In this document: piece by piece, positions 1 through 9,325 of the stretch
Layout: each line of letters begins with the position of its first letter
How positions within the stretch are numbered: position 1 is the stretch's first letter
Source: Chlorokybus atmophyticus
Lineage: Eukaryota > Streptophyta > Chlorokybophyceae > Chlorokybales > Chlorokybaceae
Assembly: GCA_009103225.1 (NCBI GenBank)
Contig: RHPI01000260.1
Coordinates: forward strand, 12,225-36,077
Length of the DNA: 23,853 bases
Direction of reading: 5' to 3'
Notes under the pieces: generated by a model
What the model was told of the DNA's origin: nothing
Databases searched by the model: none
What the model saw: the letters and a program-made list of their open reading frames with translations, nothing else
Translations under genes and position numbers: made by a program

Positions 1-2
1 GT

Positions 3-65
3 GGGAAGGGCAGCCAGGGTGGGCGGGGTGGGCGCGGTGGGCGTGGTCGAGGCAGCAAGAAGTAG
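3..65 (+). CDS. C-terminal end of an RGG-box protein (partial)
   Basis: Frame 3 encodes a short Gly/Arg tail (GGRGGRGGRGRGSKK) followed by a TAG stop at 63-65. RGG repeats are typical of RNA-binding proteins such as GAR1, fibrillarin or RGG-tailed ribonucleoproteins, where arginines are often methylated. Only about 20 residues are visible, so the family cannot be named. The other two frames read through with no recognisable pattern. A TGTAA motif at 237-241, about 170 bases after the stop, could be its polyadenylation signal. Confidence 0.4.
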   Translation, partial: GKGSQGGRGGRGGRGRGSKK

Positions 66-218
66 GTAGCAGAGATACATTGTAGACATCAGTGAATTTG
101 TTGTTCGAGTCAGCTGCCATTCAGCTGACATTGCTGTCCAGATTCACCGGCTGGACTGATTGCTATGTGCTATGTCACAGCTATGCTATGTCACAGCTGT
201 TGACGATAGCAAGATGCA

Positions 219-770
219 GTGATTATTCAACCAAACTGTAAGTGAATAACCACTTATATGTAGGACTATGTGTGTGAGCAGAAGTGCTGTATGATTCAAT
301 TATCATTCGCGTGAAAAATCGACCAAAGGCAGCAGTGATTGTTCAACCATACTATGGGTGAATAACCACTCATATATAGGACTGTGTGAGAGCAGATATG
401 CTGTATTATTCAATCACAAATCATATGAATAATCACTTGCTAGTATGGTACATGTGCTGTTGAAACAGCTTTAGTATGTGTGAACATTAAGCCAATATGC
501 GTGTGAATAATTACTAATAAGGAGGACCTAGTGTGAGAGCAGGCGCTGTAAACATTCACGCACACAAAGTATGAATAATCACTTGGTGCCATGGTACAAG
601 TCTAGGACCATGTATACCTAAGAAGACTGAATATGCAGTTCTGTTGCGAGTGAATAACTACTCACATGTAGGAGGTTGTGTGCGAGATGGACAATTACTA
701 TTCATGCCCAAAACGTGTGAATATCCATTGCTTGTATTCAGGGCATTTGGCCTGAATAATCAGCAACCGT
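219..770. repeat. imperfect tandem repeat, ~146-bp period
   Basis: The 13-mer GTGAATAAYYACT or a close variant (ATG instead of GTG) recurs at 242, 358, 425, 503, 571 and 650. Spacings alternate about 67-68 and 78-79, giving a higher-order unit of 145-147 bp with two related half-units. About 3.5 units are present. The first unit is shorter (116 bp between 242 and 358). The units at 219 and 335 also share a longer block starting GCAGTGATT and ending near ATTCAAT. Adjacent units are clearly diverged, so the array is old. I see no coding potential in it. Confidence 0.7.
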
Positions 771-847
771 AATAGCGACCTCTGCAGCCACGCAAGTGGC
801 GAGTTCACACATAAAACAGATGAGTATTCAGGGTAAATGCGCTGAAT
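736..847. repeat. pair of similar short inverted repeats
   Basis: ATTCAGG...CCTGAAT at 736-757 (7-bp arms, 8-bp loop) and the related ATTCAG...CTGAAT at 826-847 have nearly the same length (22 bp each) and similar loops. They are 90 bp apart at the right end of the tandem-repeat array, just outside the truncated copia element. Confidence 0.45.
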
Positions 848-849
848 TT

Positions 850-2751
850 TCAGAAATTTGGGGGGTCCAGAATTACCGGTGTATTGCGGATGTAGTTGGC
901 AGTGAATACCGCCTCCTTCCACAAACTGTCTTCCATCTTTGTGTCGTTGAGCATGGCTCGAACACGCTCCAAGAGTGTCCTGTTGAGGCGTTCAGCTGCT
1001 CCATCCTGCTGCGGGGTGTAGGGTACCGTTGTCTCGTGGCGTATGCCCTTGCTGGCGAAGAATCCCTTCAACTCCTTGTTGATGTACTCCCCTCCTGGAT
1101 CACTCCTCATTGCCTTCGTCTGATTGCCAGACTGGGTCTCCAACAAGGCCACAACTGTGCGCACAGCTCCAGCAACTTCTGACTTGAGCGTCAATGGAAA
1201 GATGATGGACAGCTTGCGGTAGTCGTCGAGGAATGTAGCAAAGTACCTGGCCCCTCCCTTCGCCACAATGCGCATAGGGCCACAGACATCCATGTGCACA
1301 AGCTCGCAAGGATGCTGACTGCTAGAAGAGGACGATGGGAATGGCATAGCATGCTGCTTTGCAACCAGGCATGGTTCACAAAGTGCGCCTGATGCATTCT
1401 TGAGTTCTTCTGTGCTAAGATGGATGCCCTTGACCATCTTCTCAGCGACAAGGCGAGTGAGGTTGACGTAGCTGAGATGCCCGAACCTTCGATGCCACAA
1501 TGTTGGCGACTCCTTGTCCTTCACCACCATGGCTTGAATGTCAATGTCTTTGGGGTGCTGCTCCACGTGGTAGAGCCCTCCCGGATCAGCGATTCCAACC
1601 ATGTGCACGACCCCATCAAGGATGACTGAGCAGCCACCCTTTCGAAATAGGATCTCCGCGCCTAAGCGCTCCGCAACCCTCACAGAGAATAGACTCGCAA
1701 TAGCCTTAGGAACATGCAGGACGTTGCGTAACAACACCTCGCGTAGTGTGTTACCAACCTTGCACTGGAGTCGTACGTTGCCAACTCCCTCAGCCACCAG
1801 TACTTCGCCACCGAAGCCCGCCACCTTGATTGTGGACGTCAGCTTCCTGTAGCCCTCCATCACCTCCTTGTTTGGTGTGAGATGACGATCGCAGCCAGAG
1901 TCCACCACCCAGAAAGCTGTGCCCGCCCTCGAACTGGATGCAGTAAAGGCGACATGTTTCTCCTTGTGTTGGTGCTCGTTGCCGCTGTTGCTGGTGCTTG
2001 CTCTAGGTTGCCCCTGTTGTTTCTTCCTACAGTCCTTCACAATGTGCCCCTTCCAACCACACCAGTGGCATGTGAGGTCTTTGTGACGAGGATTGCCTGG
2101 CTTGTTGCCCTTGTACTTCTCTTCATGGTTGCTCTTCTTTGCGTGCTTGCCGGTGTAGAAAACGACGGCATCCGCTTGCTCGTCCTTCTTCATCACCCTC
2201 TGCTCCACGGTGAGCAGCTTCGGTAGTACATCGTCCAGTGTCAGCTCCGATGACGATGTCTCCAGCAGTGTTGCAACCTCGTACTGTGCTGGTAGCCCTG
2301 CAACAACAGCCAGCACAACCTCCGTCTCCCCCATGTCGTGGCCGACGTTGATAAGGTCCGCCCACAGCTCTCTCGCACGTGCAACATACTTTGTGATGGG
2401 TTTTGCTGCCTCCTTCTTGAGTGCGCTCAGCTGCTTGCGTAGCTGCAACTTTCTGGCGTTGTTATTGGCTCTGAAAACGGCTGATAGCTTTTTTCAAGCT
2501 TGTCTACCATCTTCACATGCAGTGAGCATGGGAAAGTGATGCGGTTTGCAGTTCAACACAAGCAATGAGTGTGCTTCTGCTGAATGCTCTGACCACACAG
2601 TGTTCGCTCCTGGTAGTGGTGGTGGTGCCTTCGGATCCACATACTTCCACACCTTCTTATGGATGAGCAAGGCCTTCATCTCCACGCACCATGTGTTGTA
2701 GTTGTCGGTGTCCAGCTTTGCAATCTGCCCCTTGTTGTAGGTCGCCTCCAT
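850..2751 (-). pseudogene. copia Gag-protease-integrase polyprotein (truncated, one nonsense codon)
   Basis: The first ATG is at 2751-2749. The N-terminus is the UBN2/DUF4219-type copia Gag (KLDTDNYNTWCVEMKALL). An in-frame TGA at about 2494-2496, at a place where this family usually has Trp, interrupts Gag. After it the frame is open to 850. A CCHC zinc knuckle (CHWCGWKGHIVKDC) lies at 2029-2070 and the protease DSG at 1894-1902. The GAG-pre-integrase HHCC region (LWHRRFGHLS...CEPC) comes next. The integrase triad is Asp 1288-1290, Asp 1099-1101 and Glu 991-993, the last two in D-X35-E spacing. The frame ends within a few codons after NYIRNTPV, so reverse transcriptase and RNase H are absent. 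Apart from the nonsense codon the frame is clean over about 1.6 kb, suggesting a fairly young insertion that later lost its 3' half. Confidence 0.92.
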
Positions 2752-2789
2752 CTTTGTCGTGCCTGCCTTCACTTGCAGTTGACACCCAA

Positions 2790-2802
2790 GGCTCTGCTAC
2801 CA
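2790..2802 (-). other. primer-binding site of the copia element
   Basis: The minus strand reads TGGTAGCAGAGCC. This differs at one base from the sequence complementary to the 3' end of initiator methionine tRNA (TGGTATCAGAGCC), the usual plant copia primer site. It lies between the LTR and the gag start. It is 77 bp from the proposed LTR edge, farther than usual, so either the edge or the site may be misplaced. Confidence 0.5.
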
Positions 2803-2879
2803 ACAAGCTACTGTAGTGTAGAACTACTATGCACACACGCTAGTCTCACACTCCTCAAGCGTAGTGTGGGCCCATAACC

Positions 2880-3115
2880 TGTTGAAGGACTAGCATGCAC
2901 ATGTAGCTGAGGCAAGCATAGACAAATAGAGACAGAGCTACCGCCACCAGAGCATACACAAGACACATCACATTCATCTATTACAAGTTGTCCGCTGGTT
3001 CTTATACCAGCCAGTTACACACACGTCTACGTTTGCAAGCACTGCGTAAGCTTTACTCAGTCTTTTGACGCGCACTAAATTGTGTTGTCTTTCTTACAAC
3101 CGGAGCCTTTCAACA
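2880..3115 (-). repeat. 5' LTR of the copia element (proposed)
   Basis: On the minus strand the segment starts TGTTGAAAGG and ends CCTTCAACA. It thus has the TG...CA ends and short inverted termini (TGTTGAA/TTCAACA) normal for copia LTRs, and is 236 bp long. A TATA-like motif lies in the middle. The partner LTR is missing, so the ends cannot be confirmed by comparison. Confidence 0.55.
3001..3006 (-). promoter_or_regulatory. TATA-like box in the copia LTR
   Basis: The minus strand reads GGTATAAGAACC across 2997-3008, with TATAAG at 3001-3006. It sits centrally in the proposed LTR, as expected for the U3 promoter. Confidence 0.4.
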
Positions 3116-3298
3116 AGCTCTTACACGCTTAATATGAGTAAGTATACGCGGAGATACAAAGCAGTTAGTAAGGCTCCAGTCTGGAGTCCGGAGTCTGGTC
3201 CGACGACGCCATCTTGCTAAGTCCGGACCTAGTGCTCATCCTTACAACCTTCTACTCCTATGTGGAGGGTCGATGCTGATCGTATGTAGGAATGACTC

Positions 3299-5980
3299 TC
3301 AACAGTCCAGTGGCGAGGGCTCGAAGTCGATCTGTTGAGCGGGCATGGGTTGCCGCGTTTGACTGGGTGCGCCTTGCAATCGTGCGTGTAATGCCAAGAA
3401 CAACTGAATGGCCAGCTCTAATACTGCAGGTCGCCGGTAGGTGACCCCGAAGGGATGATCCCTCATCTCTGGTGCAGTGCCGGCGAATTTCATCCTCCAG
3501 CTGCTGTTGTGTGGGTTTCGGCAGCGTGTGGTACTCTGGAGGTGGTAGGGGCAAGATGCGATCATCGCGTGCCACGCGCGTGGTGCGTTGCCCCCCTGGT
3601 CCGTACGCAATGGTGGTGGGCTCCACGTTGCGTAGAACCGACGCCCAGGCGCGTTCGGCTTGTGGTCCGCGTGGCACTTGCTGTGTGACGTCAAGCGCTG
3701 GTGGCGGTGCCGTTCGAATCTCAGGAAGTGGTGCAGTGGGTGCGGCAGCACTACTGGAGGCGATGGTGGTGGCACCTGCAGCAGTCGTCGTTCCTGAGGT
3801 GGCGGCTGTGAGGGTGGCAGCAGTTGTGACCGATGAGGTCGCTTCAATAGAGGCAGGAGTGGTGGATTCACCACCCACGAATTCAACGACCACGGTTGTT
3901 GCGGCGTGGGTGCTTTCCATCACCGGGGACAGCGTGGTGCCAAGAGTGCTGGCACCTGCTGTTGTGGTCGGTGTGGACGCCGACGGTGTCGTCGACGGCG
4001 TCGTCCCAGCAGTGGTTGTGGCTGCCGAGGCAGCACCACTTGTGGCGTCCGATGATGCCGCTGTTGACGACGTGCCAGCTTCCCTACGCGCACGTCTTGA
4101 TGGTTGTACGCGTGACGGCGTGGGAGTGTCCCTATCCCGTTTTGGTGCCATCGACGCCCACCTAGCAGCATAGCAGGCTTGATAGTCCTGCTCCTTGTTC
4201 TCCTCCAGCTGTGCCACGCGCGCCATCAGGGCTGCCACTTGGTCAGCAGCTGGTGGATTGGTTGGTGCCTTTACAGCAGCAGCTTCAGCGCGAGGACGTC
4301 CCTTAGGTCCTTTGTGCTGTGGAGGGCGGCTTTTCCCTCTGTAGCCAGCTTCCTCCTTGCGGGCCCCGGCATTGTTGTTGCTGGGGTTGTGGCCACCAGC
4401 GTTGTTGCCAATGTTGCGACCACCAACGTTGTTGCTGTTGTTGTAGCCGCCAGCGTGGTTGCTGTTGTTGTAGCCCCCGTTGTTGTTGTTGTTGTTGTTG
4501 TTGTTGCCGCGGTAGCCAACAGCATTGTTGCCGTTGTTGTAGCCAATAGAGGGCCGCAGCTCTGGGAACTTGAGCTAGCATACTGTCTCCAAGAGTCCCG
4601 TCTTGTGCCAGTAGTCGCACACAAGGTTGCCGTAATCTTCGGTGCACTCCTTTTGGTAGTGGCCATGTCGACCACACCGGTGGCACAGCACTGGAGCCAC
4701 AAGGACAGCATGAGCTGACCGTTTGTCCTTGTTGTGAATGCCGTGCGGCTCTCGGCTGCGGTCCCGCCGAAGAGGCTCTGCACTTGTGCCTGCCATAGGC
4801 CGCGAGGCAATGCGGTTGGTGTCCAGCACCGCTTTCTCATACACTGCGCGCTTATAGATGGCTTGTGCAGTCTCGAAAGCTTCCTTGAGGGTGTAGCCGA
4901 GGGGCCTGCTGTAGTTCAGCGTTAGGCGTGTTTACTCACTCAGGGTGGGATCCAACTCGGCCACATACACCACTGCTGCCGCCTCCTCACTGACGATCTT
5001 GTAGTCAGTGTTTTTAACCAACCCCCTTCCAACCGCGAATACAGTCGGAGAGGGTCCTCGTTGGGCTTCCGTCGAAAACGCCTCAACTCCTCCACCTTGC
5101 TGTTGGTTTGAGGTGGGAAGGTGCGCCGGAGTGCGGCGTAGAGGTCCTTCAACGGGGAGTCCGACATGGCCGCGCCCACCGTAAGCGCGGGTGCACGCAA
5201 TGCCACTGAGCCAAGGGTGAAAAAACTGCCTCCCGCTGAAGCACGCGAGTTCGGTGTTGGTAGCAGGGGCGTACCCATCTCTAATGCTGCAGCTTGCTGC
5301 TCCTCTTGTTGCTCCCTGATGATGGCAGCGGTGCGGTTGAGTATCCTGATCCGGCGCTCGGCCTTCTTGCTTTCGATCTCTGCAGGAGTCAATGAGGCCA
5401 CTACCACCTCAACTTCTTCATTCTCTGCCTTCTCCATGGCTGCAGCTAGAGTGAGACCCGTGACTGAGGCTGGCGGGGTCGCTGCTACAGGGACAGTAAC
5501 CGATGAGCTATGCAGTACCGTGGAGGATATTGTGCTGGCCAATTCGCCATAGCCATCAATCTTATGCAACTCAGCGACGGACTTCCACACATCATGTGCT
5601 TCGTGATCAAGGTATTGAGCGGACACATGAAACGATACCTCATCTATCCAGTCCTTGCTCTTGAGAGCTTGCTGTCGCATCTTGGAGTGGAACTTAATGA
5701 TGATCTCGTCAAGTGAGGTGGTGCCAGGGCGTACGGAGAAGCGTAGGGAGTTGGTTGAGCTGGAAGGCTCCATCTCCTCGTCGTCACTGTCCGACGGTGG
5801 TGGAGATGCTCGTTGTCGAGGAGTGGAGTGAGAGGAGGTGAAGCCGGAGACGGGGCGTGAGCCTCTGCTGCTACGATAATCGCTCCCTTCACTTGCGCGC
5901 TCGTAGGTAAGGTTGGAGGCCGGGCTCCAGCTGTTGAGGTTCCCTTCTTCTATTGGCGAGAAAGGGGTGGGCCTGCTCAT
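3299..5980 (-). pseudogene. large Gag-like protein of a second LTR retroelement (damaged)
   Basis: Translation starts at an ATG (5980-5978). An acidic, Ser/Pro-rich N-terminus precedes a capsid-like segment (PLKDLYAALRRTFPPQTNSK, then RRKPNEDPLRLYSRLEG) typical of Ty3/gypsy Gag. A one-base shift follows in a C-run at 5022-5026. In the new frame come a TAA (4932-4934) and a CCHC knuckle (CHRCGRHGHYQKEC, 4644-4685). A degenerate second Cys-containing stretch and a TAG (4575-4577) follow, then a Gly/Asn repeat region (about 4350-4560) and a Thr/Ser/Ala-rich stretch (about 3700-4150). A second shift near 3480-3490 moves to a frame ending in a stop at 3299. No protease or polymerase follows: the copia LTR begins about 180 bp downstream. 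Gag of about 890 residues is long for such elements, and the C-terminal half matches no domain I recognise. Confidence 0.75.
4479..4506. repeat. (GTT)9 microsatellite coding for poly-Asn
   Basis: Nine GTT triplets run without interruption inside a longer GTT/GCC-rich tract. On the minus strand they encode a run of Asn within the Gly-Asn-Asn-rich part of the Gag-like protein. Confidence 0.85.
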
Positions 5981-6179
5981 ACAGCTGATGCGATGGTGAA
6001 AGTGGATGAAAGGTAGAGTGTTTGTGCTCTACAATGGGATCTCCAATGCTGCTATCACCCAACACACTAGCGCTTGTGCGCGCTATGCGATGACGGTGAC
6101 AACGATGCACTGCGATATGTACAACTACACATTGCGATGCTGATGTGCAGCCTGCAACTACACTCACTTGAGCAAAGAG

Positions 6180-6486
6180 GGTGACACTGTAAGTCAACAA
6201 GCCACTACTATAGGTAGTGCTGTTTACACAGTTCTTTGCATGAGTGGAAGAGAAATTACACTGTTAAGTGAGGTGAATGAGCACGCAACACGTGGATGCT
6301 ATGCCCTAACTGATGCCAACAAGCACACCGCGACCAAGTACACAAAGCTCACAGCAAAGACAAGCACAGTGCACAAGAACATGCACAGGCTCTCACACGG
6401 TGAGGGGATCCTTGGGAACCGGGACGGTGTGTTTCGTAGTTCAAGCCGCTTCACAAGCTCTTAGCTTTCTCACTTACAGTGTCACC
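6180..6486. mobile_element. 307-bp element with 15-bp terminal inverted repeats (MITE-like)
   Basis: GGTGACACTGTAAGT at 6180-6194 is perfectly inverted as ACTTACAGTGTCACC at 6472-6486. Both flanks have AG next to the repeat, which could be a 2-bp target duplication but may be chance. The interior carries a 99-codon plus-strand frame that resembles nothing I know. The segment lies upstream of the damaged gag gene, so it could instead be a solo LTR (TGACAC...GTGTCA). However, the nearest TATA-like sequence is outside it. Confidence 0.5.
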
Positions 6487-6510
6487 AGCTGATCCGGTAA
6501 ACACTGTGCC

Positions 6511-6518
6511 TTTTTATA
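6511..6518 (-). promoter_or_regulatory. TATA box candidate upstream of the Gag-like element
   Basis: The minus strand reads TGTATAAAAAGG here, a strong TATA consensus about 530 bp upstream of the gag ATG at 5980. It could be the element's promoter in a decayed LTR. No LTR partner was found. Confidence 0.35.
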
Positions 6519-6558
6519 CAAGTCAACTCATGACTGTCCAGAACATAAGCTAACGGTC

Positions 6559-6597
6559 ATATCGAGGCTATTTCCACCGGAAATCCCCACTCGATAT
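6559..6597. repeat. nested inverted repeat (hairpin)
   Basis: ATATCGAG (6559-6566) pairs with CTCGATAT (6590-6597). Inside, TTTCC-ACC-GGAAA (6571-6583) forms a second stem. It sits at the boundary between the Gag-like element and the gypsy element. Confidence 0.5.
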
Positions 6598-6633
6598 AGA
6601 ACCCAACTTATAACTGAACTCACAACTGAACAG

Positions 6634-7334
6634 CTACGCGCGGTGCCTATGTAGGCTATGGTCATGAGCTACTTTAAAGGCATGACCTAGCTTCTGGCCA
6701 GTGACGCGCGCGAGTCGCCATGCTGGTAAGCCGGGCGAGGGTCTCGCTGTAGGCATGCCCGATGACGACTGGCATGCCCAGGCGATAGGCATGACAAGAC
6801 TAACATAATGCCGGATGGTTTCCTCAATCACTTAATTGGCGTGTCCTCTCTGACCATCTATCTGTAAATGGTACGCTGTGCTCATGTTCTGTTGAATCTT
6901 TAAGAAGCTGCGTAGCGACTTCTAAAAACTGTCGTGCGACAAGGGACAATGTGAACCATTTTTGTTAAACAATCCACAAAAACTGCAACCGTAGTGTGAC
7001 TCAATGCTGTCTCTGGGAGCTCAGCAATTAAGTCCATACTCACATTTTTTCATTTGCCATAAAAGACCGGCAATGGTCGCAGCAACCCCGCGAGTATCTA
7101 ACGTAACGGCTTGTCACGCTGACATTTGTCAAACGTGTCCACATACCGCTTTACGTCAACAGGCAACGATGGCCACCAATACAACTGCTGCGCTGCCTTA
7201 AGAGTCTTGCGATTGATAAAGTGCCCAGCGTATGGTGGATCGTGTACATCAGCTATGCATTTTACACGCAACTCAGGCATGGTCTGGTATGACAAAACTG
7301 GTGCCCATACAATACATGTTGTCTCATATGTCAA
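6634..7334 (-). pseudogene. gypsy integrase remnant with internal deletion
   Basis: The H2C2 zinc-binding domain is at 7098-7334 (VHDPPYAGHFINRKTL and FDKCQRDK; the first Cys of the expected CxxC is Phe-Asp here). The core begins with MDLIAELPETA (ATG at 7037-7035), carrying the first catalytic Asp, and continues to LTKMVHIVPCRTT. About 15 codons later, after stops, comes a degenerate match to the third core motif region (AYHLQIDGQ, about 6850-6885). The stretch that normally holds the second Asp is missing. An IEETIRHYVSL helix follows at about 6800-6831. Confidence 0.75.
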
Positions 7335-7647
7335 GCTTTTGCATCTTGTCCCCTAACGAGAACCGTGGGTTCAAAGCATATCGTTGCACAGTAGCTTGCA
7401 CAACTCATCATTAGTTGACAATGTACCGCGCGTCGCGAGCAATTGCGCACTCATACCTGCCAGTAATGACGGACAGCGACTCGCTCTAAGTCGGACTCAA
7501 AGGATTAGCAACATAGGTTTTACCTAGCCAATATACCCACTTAAAGGTAAACCGGGACAGAAACTCATTCCAGCGAGCTTGCCTGCATGACAAGTTTTGC
7601 TGTGTTGAGGAATACACCAATGAATTACGATCAGTCACCACTTTGAC

Positions 7648-8058
7648 TTAATCCCCCTCAACATAACATCGCCATGTTTCCGGAGCATGTACTATACCAA
7701 GCAACTGTTGCTTAGTGGTGGTGTAATTTACCTCTGCTGGGATGAACTTCCTACTCTCATAAGCACATGGTCTGCCATCTTGCAACAGTGCTGCACCACA
7801 CCCAAGGGTGGACGCATCGCTAACCACAATGAAATGCTTGTCCCTGTTTGGTAATGCCAACACTGGAGCTGAAGTCAAAGCTAGCTTAACATGTTGCATA
7901 GCAGCTTCTTGTTCAGCTGTCCACAAGTGTGCGGTGCATCTTTTCGCAACACTTTTGTCAAAGGCACCACTGTGGAGTACCTTATTATGACCTTGCAAAA
8001 GTAGTTTGCCTATACCAAGAATAATCGCAGCTGATGGATATTCTTGGGTTGAGGCCAA
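7648..8058 (-). pseudogene. gypsy RNase H-like domain remnant
   Basis: Open from 8058 to 7648. The block contains LWTAEQEAAMQHVKLAL, APVLALPNRDKHFIVVSDAS, GCGAALLQDGRPCAYESRK and NYTTTKQQLLGIVHA. This is the RT_RNaseH_2 pattern that follows the reverse transcriptase in Ty3/gypsy pol. The first acidic residue (SDAS) is kept. It normally degrades the RNA of the RNA-DNA hybrid. Confidence 0.85.
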
Positions 8059-8069
8059 CCCCTTACAAC

Positions 8070-8928
8070 TTACACTTTGCGAGGGTCAGGTTTAACACCC
8101 GCATCGCTCACAATGTGCCCCACGGATGGCAACTCCGTCTTGCAGAAGTTACACTTTGCAAGATGAGTAAACAAGCGATGTGCACGCAGCAAGGCGAACA
8201 CCGCTTCCATGCTGCTCATGATCTTCATTGGTTTTACTGAAGACAATGATGTCATCCAAGTAAACCATATACTTGCAAAGTATGCCACCGAAAATCTTAT
8301 TCAATTTTTTCAAATACTGCGGGCGCATTAGTCAATCCAAAAGGTAACTCTTTGTATTAATAATGGCCTGAAAGTGTTTAAAATGCTGTCGTGTAAACAT
8401 GAGAAGGATGAACCCGGATTTGATGATACCCACTTGTTAGGTCCAGCGTGCTAAAGTACGCACTTTTCGACAATTTTTCAAACACATCATCAATCCGGGG
8501 CAACGGGTATGAATTCTTTACCATGATCTTGTTTAAAGCACATGAATCCACACATGCGCAGTTTTCAATGTGTTTCATCACAAACAAGGTCGGCGCGCCA
8601 AAAGGTGAAGAACTCGATTAATCAATCCCTTTTTTAGTAACACCTTTATTCAAGTTTCCATTTCCCCCCTTTCTTGGGGGCTTTGGCTATATATAGGCCG
8701 AAACGGAGGCTCACTATTAGGAATGAGTGGTATTACGTGTCCGACACCTTGATCAGGAGGTAAGCCTGGCAACTCATATGAGAACACATCTTGGTACTTC
8801 TCAATCATTGATGATGACTGCAACATGATGATGACTGCAACATGATCTGTACTGCCCGGCATAAAGTCGTTCGACCACGTCAAGTTTACCAGAATAGCCG
8901 GTGTATTTTTGCGCAACGCACGTTTCAT
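8070..8928 (-). pseudogene. gypsy reverse transcriptase remnant
   Basis: From N- to C-terminus on the minus strand: YELPGLPPDQGVGHVIPL (about 8740-8790), then palm motif A as STLDLTSGYHQIRVHP (about 8410-8450). The catalytic YLDD follows at 8251-8262, and the thumb/connection start as LAKCNFCKTE and VGHIVSDAGVKPDP (8075-8150). The YLDD lies in a different frame from the segment after it, so a shift occurred near 8210-8230. A 17-bp tandem duplication at 8810-8843 also breaks the N-terminal part. Confidence 0.85.
8810..8843. repeat. perfect 17-bp tandem duplication in gypsy pol
   Basis: GATGATGACTGCAACAT occurs at 8810-8826 and again at 8827-8843. Because 17 is not a multiple of three, it shifts the pol reading frame. 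Confidence 0.9.
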
Positions 8929-9325
8929 TGCAGTGCAGTGAGTAGCGCAGCATCGGATTGCTTGTGCTCCAAGCTATGCGCCCCATTCACAAACAATGTT
9001 ACAAGCTTACAACCTTTCTTTACTATGCACAAGCGTGCGCCAGCAACCAATGTCTTTTGAACGTTTTCCTGCCATTTTTGCCCAAATACCACATTAACAC
9101 CTGACATGTTGATGGATACCATTATGAAAGTCAGAGTGGCATGATAACTACCAATTTTTACCTTCAGTTTTACTTGCCCTTTCGCTGGCAACGCACCCCC
9201 CGCACCGGTAGCTGAAAAAGAAAAGCAAATGCTGAGGGTTTACACGTTATCTTGTTGCGCACAACCATTGTTCTTAAACGAAATTCTGTGTTGCACCAAT
9301 GTCAATTAAGAACGAACTGTTTACA
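8925..9325 (-). pseudogene. gypsy aspartic protease remnant
   Basis: The minus strand near 9285-9315 reads LIDIGATQNFV, a retropepsin active-site motif (D-T/S-G-A-T-x-N-F-V) with Thr/Ser replaced by Ile. A stop follows it. An open segment at 8925-9191 (MPAKGQVKLKVKIGSYHATL, then MSGVNVVFGQKW) matches the strand-rich remainder of a gypsy protease, in which GQKW corresponds to the usual LG.DWL region. Confidence 0.65.

Larger units (their letters stand above)
870..3115 (-). mobile_element. Ty1/copia LTR retrotransposon, 3'-truncated
   Basis: Read on the minus strand, this holds an LTR (2880-3115), an untranslated leader with a primer-binding-site-like motif (2790-2802), and Gag, protease and the integrase core in copia order (protease and integrase before the missing reverse transcriptase). 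Coding similarity stops after the integrase motif near 877. No reverse transcriptase, RNase H or second LTR is present on the left, so the element is truncated there. The exact junction is uncertain by about ten bases. Confidence 0.85.

Noticed and set aside
219-770. CRISPR-like array
   Set aside because: Repeats are diverged, spacing alternates, the DNA is eukaryotic and no cas genes are present.
796-2226. Several plus-strand open frames across the copia element
   Set aside because: They are antisense shadows of the minus-strand polyprotein, which has unmistakable domains.
3708-3720. GTTCGAATCTC resembling a tRNA B-box
   Set aside because: No matching A-box or cloverleaf around it, and it lies inside the Gag-like coding region.
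3472-4718. Long plus-strand Val/Ala-rich frames
   Set aside because: They arise from GTT/GCT triplets antisense to the Asn- and Thr/Ala-rich Gag part; no domain and no independent support.
5022-5026. Programmed ribosomal frameshift in the Gag-like gene
   Set aside because: The shift lies within the capsid region rather than at a gag-pol border, and stops follow it, so a simple one-base loss is more likely.
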